The notes under the pieces were generated by a model. It had not been told where the DNA came from. It saw only the letters and a list, made by a program, of their open reading frames with translations, and made no database searches. A stretch of 7,037 nucleotides of DNA from contig CAJWZG010000149.1 in the NCBI GenBank assembly GCA_913049565.1, positions 1 to 7,037 on the forward strand, in the 5' to 3' direction. The stretch is from an uncultured Gammaproteobacteria bacterium (GTDB lineage: Bacteria; Pseudomonadota; Gammaproteobacteria; Pseudomonadales; Azotimanducaceae_A). Shown in pieces: positions 1 to 5,869 of the stretch. The first letter of the stretch is position 1. Each line of letters begins with the position of its first letter. The translations under genes were made by a program, and so were the position numbers.

Positions 1-1
1 C

Positions 2-1219
2 TTGGATGACGTTATAGTACTGGAGATCGACAATTGGATGGCTGCTCCTAGCGCCGGAGCAATACTGGCCGACATGGGTGCTCGGGTCATTAAAATCGAA
101 CCCATCAGCGGCGATCCCATGCGCGGTATGAGCAGGCCGGTCAAAGGCGAACGCTTTGACGAGGCCTTCAAAGATTACGACTTTCAATTCGACGTGGACA
201 ACCGCGGCAAAGAATCCATCGCTGTCGCGCTGGATCAACCCGAGGGGGCGGAGCTGGTGCGCCAACTGGCACAGCAAGCTGATATTTTCATGTGCAATTT
301 GCTCAGCAAACGCCAAGCCAAGTTCGGCCTAGACCCTGATAGCTTGTTCAAAGTAAATCCCAAGCTAGTGCATGCCACCCTGACCGGCTACGGAACATCT
401 GGGCCGGATGCGTGGCGACCTGGTTACGATGTGACAGCTTTTTTTGGTCGCTCAGGTTTATACGACTCGATGCGCGAGGGCGATGAGGGCTTGGTGCCCA
501 TGGCACGACCTGCACAAGGGGATCACACGACAGGGCTGGCCATGGTCGGTGCGATTTTAGGAGCACTGCGGCTGGCGGAAAAATCTGGCGCCGGCCAAGT
601 GGTCGAAACATCCTTGTATGAGGCGGCCGTTTGGACACAAGCATCAGATTACGCCGTTACCGCTGTGGACCACATGCCTGTTCGCAAGCGACGTCGCGAT
701 GAACTGTTGACCATCACCGGTAACCGCTTTCCCTGCGGGGACGGTAACTGGGTCGTGTTTAATATGCTGCCGGATGGCGCTTACTGGTCTCGATTGTGCA
801 AGGCGATCGGGCTTGATGACATTATCGAAGACGAGCGCTTTATCGACTCCAAAGCCCGCTACCGCAACATGGCATCCCTAATTGCTATTTTTGACGAGGC
901 ATTGGCTAACAAGTCCCGAGATGAGTGGGGCAAGATATTTGACGACGCAAACCTAATCTGGGGGCCGGTAATGGGTCTACATGAGGTACCCCAAGATCCA
1001 CATGCTCAGGAATTGGGTATGTTCCCCAGCATTGAACATCCTGAATTGGGCTCCTATACAACAGTGAACATTCCGATGCGTTTCGCCACTGCTGATGTAA
1101 AGCCTCAGGGTCCCGCACCACAAATTGGCGAGCACAGCGAAAAAATTCTGCGTGATTTCGGCTTAACCGACGACACCATCGCTGCTCTGCAGAATGCTGG
1201 CACCGTAGGCCAAGGCTGA
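2..1219 (+). CDS. Family III (CaiB/BaiF) CoA-transferase, 5' end cut by window edge
   Basis: Enzymes of this family move coenzyme A between a CoA thioester donor and a carboxylic acid, or racemise 2-methylacyl-CoAs; they are cytoplasmic. The 405 visible residues show the family N-terminal fold with LADMGARVIKIE at about 23-33, a DNRGKESIAVAL block at 66-77, TGYGTSGP at 128-135 followed by GYD, and GDHTTGLAMVGAILGAL at 173-189, where D174 is the likely catalytic aspartate that forms the acyl anhydride and CoA ester. The visible frame opens at TTG with the family's first beta strand (VIVLEID) almost at once, so I infer that only a few codons, ending in a typical Pro-Leu, lie left of the window and that the TTG is an internal Leu codon. 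The stop is 2 nt before larB, so the genes are probably co-transcribed. The substrate cannot be assigned. Formyl-CoA, carnitine, succinate-dependent and 2-hydroxyacyl transferases and alpha-methylacyl-CoA racemase all share these motifs. Confidence 0.9.
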   Translation: MDDVIVLEIDNWMAAPSAGAILADMGARVIKIEPISGDPMRGMSRPVKGERFDEAFKDYDFQFDVDNRGKESIAVALDQPEGAELVRQLAQQADIFMCNLLSKRQAKFGLDPDSLFKVNPKLVHATLTGYGTSGPDAWRPGYDVTAFFGRSGLYDSMREGDEGLVPMARPAQGDHTTGLAMVGAILGALRLAEKSGAGQVVETSLYEAAVWTQASDYAVTAVDHMPVRKRRRDELLTITGNRFPCGDGNWVVFNMLPDGAYWSRLCKAIGLDDIIEDERFIDSKARYRNMASLIAIFDEALANKSRDEWGKIFDDANLIWGPVMGLHEVPQDPHAQELGMFPSIEHPELGSYTTVNIPMRFATADVKPQGPAPQIGEHSEKILRDFGLTDDTIAALQNAGTVGQG

Positions 1220-1221
1220 TT

Positions 1222-1971
1222 TTGGTCGATTCAGTTGAAATAGACTCGATTCTCGCGAGCTTCAAATCAGGCAACATTGACGGCGAGGAAACTGCACGAC
1301 AGATTCGCGCGCATTACTTTACCGATCTTGGGCATACGGTATTGGATACTGATCGGGCCCGGCGTACCGGATCTGCAGAAGTGATCTTCGGCGAAGGCAA
1401 AAGCGCGGAGCAAATTAACGAGATAATCCAGCGCATGGTGGAACAAAACACCGACACTTTGGTGACCCGATTGAGCCAAACAACTTACGATCAGCTGACG
1501 CTTCTACCCGAAAGTGCCAGCTACCATGCAATGTCCCGACTGCTTTGGTGGCACGACAGCCCACCGCCAACCTTGCAGCACTCTATTGCCGTCGTCAGTG
1601 CAGGGACATCGGATATGCCTATCGCTGAAGAAGCCGCACTAACCGCAGAATTCTATGGCAACTCTGTACAGCGAATTTACGATGTCGGCGTAGCCGGTTT
1701 GCATCGGCTATTAGCGCGGCTAGACGATCTTCGCAGCGCCAGAGTTTTAGTGGTTGTCGCTGGGATGGAGGGCGCACTGCCCAGTGTAGTTGGCGGCTTG
1801 GTCGATAAACCCATCATCGCAGTACCCACCAGCGTAGGCTACGGGGCAGCATTCGACGGTGTCGCCGCCCTACTCGGCATGATGACCAGCTGCGCTTCTG
1901 GCGTAAGCGTGGTGAATATTGACAACGGCTTTGGGGCAGGCTTTTTGGCTAACCGTATAAACAGGCTTTGA
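1222..1971 (+). CDS. larB: LarB, pyridinium-3,5-biscarboxylic acid mononucleotide synthase (nickel-pincer cofactor)
   Basis: LarB carboxylates the pyridinium ring of nicotinic acid adenine dinucleotide with CO2 and hydrolyses the phosphoanhydride, giving the dicarboxylated mononucleotide and AMP, the first step of NPN cofactor synthesis. The 249-aa length fits the family. The C-terminal half resembles the AIR carboxylase (PurE) fold: SAGTSDMPIAEEAA at 126-139, DVGVAGLHRLL at 154-164, VVVAGMEGALPSVVGGL at 177-193, VPTSVGYGA at 201-209 and NIDNGFGAG at 232-240. C224, in MTSCASG, corresponds by position to the cysteine shown in the Lactobacillus enzyme to form an adduct with the pyridine ring (from memory). 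The start is TTG. No ATG or GTG lies in frame nearby, the N-terminus matches family expectation, and AAGG at 1212-1215 sits 6 nt upstream inside the end of the CoA-transferase gene. The 2-nt gap suggests translational coupling. Its frame runs into the larE start region. Confidence 0.95.
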   Translation: MVDSVEIDSILASFKSGNIDGEETARQIRAHYFTDLGHTVLDTDRARRTGSAEVIFGEGKSAEQINEIIQRMVEQNTDTLVTRLSQTTYDQLTLLPESASYHAMSRLLWWHDSPPPTLQHSIAVVSAGTSDMPIAEEAALTAEFYGNSVQRIYDVGVAGLHRLLARLDDLRSARVLVVVAGMEGALPSVVGGLVDKPIIAVPTSVGYGAAFDGVAALLGMMTSCASGVSVVNIDNGFGAGFLANRINRL

Positions 1972-1979
1972 GCGCAACC

Positions 1980-2828
1980 ATGACTTCAGATCTCGAACAA
2001 AAATACCAGCAGCTGCAACGCATCATTGGCAGCTATGAGAGCGCGATTGTCGCTTTTTCCGGTGGCATCGACAGTTCCTTGGTCGCCTTTGTTGCGGGCA
2101 AAACTCTCGGTAGCCAAGCGTTGGCCGTTACATCGGGCTCGGCCAGTTTGAAACGTACTGATCTCGCACTATCGAAAAAGCTCAGCAACGATTGGGGTAT
2201 AGCGCATCAGATCATCGTTACTGACGAGTTGAGTAAGGCAGACTATCGAGCCAATCCAACCAATCGCTGTTTTCACTGCAAAACGTCGCTTTATACCGAG
2301 CTTGATGACATCGCTCGCGCCAAGGGTTATGCGCACATTCTTAATGGCACCAATCTAGATGATCTTGGTGATCATCGGCCGGGACTGATTGCGGCAGACA
2401 ATTACGCCGTCAAGTCGCCCTTGGTAGAGGCGGGTTTCCACAAGGCCGATATTCGCCGCTTAGCAAACGCCTTAGGCCTTGAAAACGCGGACAAACCGCA
2501 AGCCGCCTGTCTGTCGAGTCGCTTCCCCTATGGCACAGCGATTGACCAACAGTTGCTGGCTCAGGTTGAATCTGCAGAAGGCGTGCTGGCCGATCAAGGG
2601 TTCAGTCAATTTAGAGTGCGCCATCATGGCGACGTGGCAAGGCTTGAAATTTTGCCCGAGGAATTCGAAAAGGCAATTTTACATCACACCGAGTTACAGC
2701 GGCGGATCCAAGCTCTTGGGTATCGATTCGTCGCCCTCGATCTCGGCGGCTTCCGCTCGGGTTCGCTCAACGAAGGGCTGAACGCATCAGATAGCGTGAT
2801 ACCCGTGATCAATGTTTACCCGGCCTAG
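1980..2828 (+). CDS. larE: LarE, ATP-dependent sulfur transferase of nickel-pincer cofactor synthesis
   Basis: LarE adenylates the two carboxylates of the LarB product and converts them to thiocarboxylates. Numbered from the ATG at 1980 (282 aa), it has the PP-loop ATP-binding motif SGGIDSS at 27-33, NRCFHCK at 95-101, NGTNLDDLGDHRPGL at 122-136, and AACLSSRFPYGT at 175-186. It holds exactly three cysteines: C97, C100 and C177. C177 matches the sacrificial cysteine (C176) of the Lactobacillus enzyme, and the added CxxC pair is the pattern I associate with LarE forms that bind a [4Fe-4S] cluster and can act catalytically. A TTG at 1968 overlaps the larB stop (TTGA) and would add four residues, but it has no usable ribosome site. 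The ATG agrees better with family N-termini and has a weak GAG about 7 nt upstream. A general ExsB/NadE-like PP-loop protein is the alternative, made unlikely by the larB neighbour. It converges on the dioxygenase gene 5 nt after its stop. Confidence 0.94.
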   Translation: MTSDLEQKYQQLQRIIGSYESAIVAFSGGIDSSLVAFVAGKTLGSQALAVTSGSASLKRTDLALSKKLSNDWGIAHQIIVTDELSKADYRANPTNRCFHCKTSLYTELDDIARAKGYAHILNGTNLDDLGDHRPGLIAADNYAVKSPLVEAGFHKADIRRLANALGLENADKPQAACLSSRFPYGTAIDQQLLAQVESAEGVLADQGFSQFRVRHHGDVARLEILPEEFEKAILHHTELQRRIQALGYRFVALDLGGFRSGSLNEGLNASDSVIPVINVYPA

Positions 2829-2837
2829 CGCTGCTAG
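2825..2837. repeat. 13-nt palindrome holding both convergent stop codons
   Basis: The arms CTAGC (2825-2829) and GCTAG (2833-2837) are exact inverted repeats around GCT. The TAG stop of larE (2826-2828) lies in one arm and the TAG stop of the opposing dioxygenase gene (2836-2834) in the other. The stem is only 5 bp, with no T tract on either side, so it is at best a weak terminator. It may simply reflect two TAG stops placed symmetrically in a 5-nt gap. Confidence 0.35.
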
Positions 2838-3736
2838 TCGGCGGCCTCCATAGCCTTATCCTTCATATAGCGATTGAGCTGACGATCCAATCGGGTGGTA
2901 GCAGATAGGCGCCCCGGTCGAACCCAAGGTTGCCATGGGCTGGGCTGAGCTGCCTCAACTACATCGCCCATCACGGTCACGCGCTGAATAATCCGCTCAC
3001 CTTCAAAGTCGTTGAGTACGAAGTGCTGGGTGCAGCGGTTATCCCAAATTGCAATCGTGCCCGGCGTCCAGTGATAGCGCACGGTAAAACGCGGGTTCTT
3101 GACCCACTCGGTGAGATATTCAAGCACAGCCTTGCTCTCCGTCGCATTCATCTCCACCAGACGGCGGGTAAAATGCTCGTTGACATACAAAGCCTTGTTG
3201 CCGGTCTCAGGATGTACGCGCACCACAGGGTGAACGGCCATTTGGTCAGCCCGGTTGTGCGGGTGCGCATCATGCAGCGCCGTCAAACCATCGCATAGCG
3301 CCTGCATCGGCGGCGACAGCTCTCGGTAAGCCTGATACAGATTTGTCCACATGGTATCGCCACCGAATTCCGGGCAGGTGACCATATGCAAAATTGACAT
3401 AATGGACGGTCGATCCTCAAAGGTGATGTCCGTATGCCACTCATCGGCGACGCCGCCGTGGGTCGCCGCTAGCTCGAACACTTCACTGTGCTCGGTAAAC
3501 GGGTTCTTCAAGTTCGGGTGGTTTTCTACCTGACCGAAGCGTTTACCCAAGGCAACATGGCTGTCGATATCAACGTTTTGACCGGGAAAAAAGATTACCT
3601 GATGTTCGAGAAGCTCGGCTTTTACCGCATCAATGCCTGCTTCATCACCCGCGGCAATCTCGTTGAGGTCTAGCCCCGTTATCTCGGCGCCTAACGATCC
3701 AGCCAACCGACGTACGTTCCAGTCATACTGCCCCAT
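2834..3736 (-). CDS. TauD/TfdA-family Fe(II)/2-oxoglutarate-dependent dioxygenase
   Basis: These cytoplasmic enzymes hydroxylate a substrate, often an acid such as taurine or an aryloxyacetate, with O2 and 2-oxoglutarate, releasing succinate and CO2. Numbered from the ATG at 3736 (300 aa), the iron triad is H101-x-D103 (WHTDITF) and H238 (DNRCTQHF). R248 matches the 2-oxoglutarate-binding arginine of E. coli TauD, and R252 its sulfonate-binding R270. H73 matches TauD H70, but the positions of TauD Y73 and N95 are L76 and A97 here, so taurine itself is doubtful (alignment from memory). About 40 residues follow the core, Arg/Lys-rich with several Trp, making the protein a little longer than TauD (283 aa). 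The frame is open to a TTG at 3769, but the ATG at 3736 has a good GAGGG site 8 nt upstream and gives a typical family N-terminus. It lies 36 nt after the aldo/keto reductase gene on the same strand, so the two probably form an operon. Confidence 0.9.
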   Translation of the reverse strand: MGQYDWNVRRLAGSLGAEITGLDLNEIAAGDEAGIDAVKAELLEHQVIFFPGQNVDIDSHVALGKRFGQVENHPNLKNPFTEHSEVFELAATHGGVADEWHTDITFEDRPSIMSILHMVTCPEFGGDTMWTNLYQAYRELSPPMQALCDGLTALHDAHPHNRADQMAVHPVVRVHPETGNKALYVNEHFTRRLVEMNATESKAVLEYLTEWVKNPRFTVRYHWTPGTIAIWDNRCTQHFVLNDFEGERIIQRVTVMGDVVEAAQPSPWQPWVRPGRLSATTRLDRQLNRYMKDKAMEAAD

Positions 3737-3744
3737 TGAAATTT

Positions 3745-3749
3745 CCCTC
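3745..3749 (-). promoter_or_regulatory. Ribosome binding site deciding the dioxygenase start
   Basis: GAGGG on the - strand, 8 nt before the ATG at 3736. It lies inside the open frame that begins at the TTG at 3769 and is the main reason to prefer the shorter 300-aa protein. Confidence 0.7.
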
Positions 3750-3772
3750 ACTCTTTTCTGCCAGCTCAATGA

Positions 3773-4678
3773 TTAGCCAGCGCTGACAATCACGTCGTCA
3801 GATACATCTCTTACAAACAGCGGCTCAATGCCCAAACGCGCGGCATCTTCGGCGAGTAACGCCAGATCAATTTCTGCCCGTGGCTCTGCGATGCAATTTA
3901 ACGCAGGATCCAAAAGCGTCGCGTCACTGCTCGTATTAATAAAGAGGTTCTTTCTATCGAGCACGTAATCGATAGCGCGCTTCATCGCCGCAGCGTCGGT
4001 AATTGGCCGATACCAGCTAAAACGTTTTTCTTCGTCAGCTGCTTGCCACCTTCGGGCCGCGATCCCCTTGATGGTTTGCATTGCAACGCCTCGCGCCTGG
4101 CAGATATCGTATAGGGCATCAAAATCGTGTGCATATTGCGCCTGCTGCATCATGGTGAAGTTGTAAGGAACCAAGATGGAGTCAAAGGGATAAGCCTCGA
4201 GGCTCTGCATATGCATGGCGGGCGCGTAAGTGCCATGACCCGTTACCCCTAAGAAACGCACGAGGCCTTGCTCCTTGGCTTCCATTAGCGCCTCCATGGC
4301 GCCTCCGGGCCCCATCGCGGTTTCCCATTGATCGGCCTGGGTCAAATTGTGCATCTGAATCAAGTCAATTTGGTCAACCTGCATGCGCTCCAGCGAGGCA
4401 TGAATTTGTTTCTTCGCTTTTTCATAGGTGCGATGTCCGGTCTTGGTTGCCAGAAACACTGAATCGCGATTGTCTTTTAGCCACGGTGCGAGGCGTAACT
4501 CAGCCTCCCCGTAGCTTGCGGCCACGTCTATGTGGTTTAGGCCCCAAGACATAATTTGATCTAGTGTCTGATCAGCACGTTCCTGATTCATTGCGCCCAG
4601 CGCAGCCGCGCCAAACAATGCCCGACTGCTTAGGTGACCGGTCTTGCCAAAAGGAATGCGCTCTATGGAATGCGGCAT
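3773..4678 (-). CDS. Aldo/keto reductase
   Basis: An NADPH-dependent oxidoreductase of the (beta/alpha)8-barrel aldo/keto reductase superfamily, reducing aldehydes or ketones to alcohols, 301 aa. The opening IPFGKTGHLSS is typical of the bacterial YajO/Tas-like branch. The catalytic tetrad is visible as D51 (HIDVAASYG), Y56, K79 (ATKTG) and H110 (QMHNL). GVTGHG at 144-149 and the NTSS stretch at 248-251 lie where the late barrel strands and cofactor loop fall. In many members the late NADPH-binding segment reads G..N..Q or S; here it is shorter and less clear, so cofactor preference is uncertain. The ATG at 4678 is preceded by a purine-rich GAGAGA stretch rather than a clear AGGAG. It is the first gene of a two-gene unit with the TauD-like dioxygenase, and its leader carries a 13-bp repeat array. 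The substrate is unknown; a joint pathway with the dioxygenase is inference from spacing only. Confidence 0.9.
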   Translation of the reverse strand: MPHSIERIPFGKTGHLSSRALFGAAALGAMNQERADQTLDQIMSWGLNHIDVAASYGEAELRLAPWLKDNRDSVFLATKTGHRTYEKAKKQIHASLERMQVDQIDLIQMHNLTQADQWETAMGPGGAMEALMEAKEQGLVRFLGVTGHGTYAPAMHMQSLEAYPFDSILVPYNFTMMQQAQYAHDFDALYDICQARGVAMQTIKGIAARRWQAADEEKRFSWYRPITDAAAMKRAIDYVLDRKNLFINTSSDATLLDPALNCIAEPRAEIDLALLAEDAARLGIEPLFVRDVSDDVIVSAG

Positions 4679-4725
4679 TTTCTGTCTCTCGTTTCCGTCG
4701 TTCGTTTTTGTCGCTAGTTTCCGTC
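4674..4725 (-). repeat. Four degenerate 13-bp tandem repeats in the reductase leader
   Basis: Read on the - strand from 4725, four consecutive 13-mers are GACGGAAACTAGC, GACAAAAACGAAC, GACGGAAACGAGA and GACAGAAAATGCC, sharing the core GAC-RR-AAA(C/A). The last unit contains the ATG of the aldo/keto reductase, and the third and fourth supply the purine-rich stretch that would act as its ribosome site. A GAGA also precedes the first unit. The exact 13-nt phasing across four units makes chance unlikely but not excluded. Possible roles are a regulator-binding array, an RNA-level control site, or leftover tandem duplication. Confidence 0.6.
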
Positions 4726-4854
4726 TCTCATATCAGGCTGTCATTTGTGCCTGCCGTTGCGCCTCAACAATACCCTATTTTGCGGCCAGATAGAGATGGG
4801 CGTATCGCTCAAAAATCCAATGAAGCGCCGGGGCGGTCTTGTTAATCTGCTTTG
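4679..4854. promoter_or_regulatory. Divergent intergenic region between reductase and nudC
   Basis: About 175 bp that must hold promoters for both outward-facing genes, apart from the repeat array at its left end. The best + strand candidate for nudC is TTGCGG (4780-4785), 17 nt, TATCGC (4803-4808), which is only three of six matches at each box. For the - strand several TTG and TAT hexamers occur but none pairs convincingly. No riboswitch, terminator or small gene could be recognised. Confidence 0.3.
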
Positions 4855-5763
4855 ATGTACACCATTGATTCAAACTTTGTTCATACATTTGCGGGCAGCC
4901 CACTCGACCGAGCGCAACATCTGCGCAAGGACGATAAAGCGCTGCAGGTACTCAAGCAGGCGCGCGAGAGCCGCTTTTTGCTGTTTCATCGACTCAATGT
5001 TGCCACGGATAACGATAACCAGCTCGCTTGGATTACGCCCAAGGAACTACCAGCGACGCTTGGTGAAACGGTCTTTTTGGGTTTGCACAATGGCAGCGCA
5101 CGCTTTGCAGCCAGCGTAGAGAAGCCAGACCTCGCTGGCGACATCAGCAGCTTCTCCGATTGTCGCCAAGCCGTCGCGGCGTTAAGCATTGAGGAAGGTG
5201 GCATCGTTAGCCAAGCGCGGGCCATGATCGACTGGCACCGCCGCAACCCTTACTGCGCGGTTTGCGGTAACCCAAGCGACTCCGGCAGAGGCGGGCAGAT
5301 TCGCCTCTGCAATCACTGCAACAAACACATTTTTCCGCGAACTGACCCAGTTGCCATCATGCTGATCCAGAACGACGATCAAGGCGATTACTGCCTGCTG
5401 GGTAAATCCCAAGGCCGAATGGCGCAAAGCAACTTTTATTCAGCGCTAGCGGGCTTTATTGATCAGGGAGAATCGCTAGAAGAAGCAGTGCGGCGAGAAG
5501 TGATGGAGGAAGCGGGGATTAGAGTGAGTTCAGTCAGCTACCACTCATCCCAGCCTTGGCCGTTCCCTTCATCACTTATGATTGGTTGCCATGGTGTCGC
5601 GGTCAACCAAGATATCGCAATCGATACCAAAGAGATGGCCGACGTCGCCTGGTTTGATCGCGCACAAGTGCTGGCAGCCATTTCGGGCGAGAATACCGAT
5701 CTGCGAATTCCCGGTCCGGGGGCTATTGCCCATCACCTCATCAAAGCATGGGCAACGGCCTAA
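4855..5763 (+). CDS. nudC: NudC-type NADH pyrophosphatase / RNA NAD-cap hydrolase
   Basis: NudC hydrolyses NAD(H) to nicotinamide mononucleotide and AMP and removes NAD caps from RNA 5' ends. It acts in the cytoplasm and is Mg/Mn-dependent. Numbered from the ATG at 4855 (302 aa), an N-terminal NUDIX-like domain begins with the typical FAGSPLDR at 12-19. A zinc ribbon follows with C134-x2-C137 and C152-x2-C155, and then the NUDIX domain with a complete box from G200 to I222 (G-x5-E-x7-REVMEEAGI). The signature SQPWPFPSS at 232-240 marks NADH pyrophosphatases within the superfamily. It is longer than E. coli NudC (257 aa), mainly in the N-terminal half, as in many proteobacterial forms. A TTG at 4852 could add one residue, but the ATG is simpler. 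No Shine-Dalgarno sequence is visible in the 20 nt upstream (TTGTTAATCTGC before the start), so initiation may be weak or leaderless. It stands alone, with a 106-bp gap before the next gene. Confidence 0.95.
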   Translation: MYTIDSNFVHTFAGSPLDRAQHLRKDDKALQVLKQARESRFLLFHRLNVATDNDNQLAWITPKELPATLGETVFLGLHNGSARFAASVEKPDLAGDISSFSDCRQAVAALSIEEGGIVSQARAMIDWHRRNPYCAVCGNPSDSGRGGQIRLCNHCNKHIFPRTDPVAIMLIQNDDQGDYCLLGKSQGRMAQSNFYSALAGFIDQGESLEEAVRREVMEEAGIRVSSVSYHSSQPWPFPSSLMIGCHGVAVNQDIAIDTKEMADVAWFDRAQVLAAISGENTDLRIPGPGAIAHHLIKAWATA

Positions 5764-5789
5764 ATCCGTGTGGTGCGTCACGCCCAAGG

Positions 5790-5822
5790 CGACAACTCAC
5801 TAGCACTAACGAAAAGTTGTTG
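5790..5822. promoter_or_regulatory. Operator-like inverted repeat upstream of the TerB-like gene
   Basis: CGACAACT (5790-5797) and AGTTGTTG (5815-5822) are inverted repeats with one mismatch and a 17-nt spacer. The dyad ends 3 nt before the TATACT box at 5826 and so covers the expected -35 and spacer region, where a dimeric regulator could bind. It lacks a T tract and has a long loop, so a terminator for nudC is less likely. Confidence 0.35.
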
Positions 5823-5825
5823 GGT

Positions 5826-5831
5826 TATACT
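5826..5831 (+). promoter_or_regulatory. Candidate -10 box for the TerB-like gene
   Basis: TATACT matches the sigma70 -10 consensus at five of six positions and lies 38 nt before the ATG at 5870, giving a plausible short leader. No good -35 hexamer is present at 16-18 nt upstream, which would fit an activator-dependent promoter. AACG recurs at exact 6-nt intervals (5832, 5838, 5844) just downstream. Confidence 0.4.
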
Positions 5832-5869
5832 AACGCCAACGCAAACGACCATCGGGCACAGGGAAATTT

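Noticed and set aside
348..644. 98-codon open frame on the - strand within the CoA-transferase gene
   Set aside because: It has no family-like motifs and lies opposite strongly conserved coding sequence; it is a shadow frame, as are the similar short frames inside larE, the dioxygenase, nudC and the TerB-like gene.
2834..3736. Taurine dioxygenase (tauD) as a specific assignment
   Set aside because: There is no tauABC transporter or sulfur-starvation context here, and two recalled taurine-pocket residues differ.
3737..3769. Longer dioxygenase start at TTG 3769
   Set aside because: It adds 11 residues not expected in the family, while the internal ATG at 3736 has a strong GAGGG site at proper spacing.
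4564..4845. 93-codon + strand frame overlapping the reductase start and the intergenic region
   Set aside because: More than a third runs antisense through the conserved N-terminus of the reductase, its composition is Arg/Ser/Pro-rich without domains, and no ribosome site precedes it.
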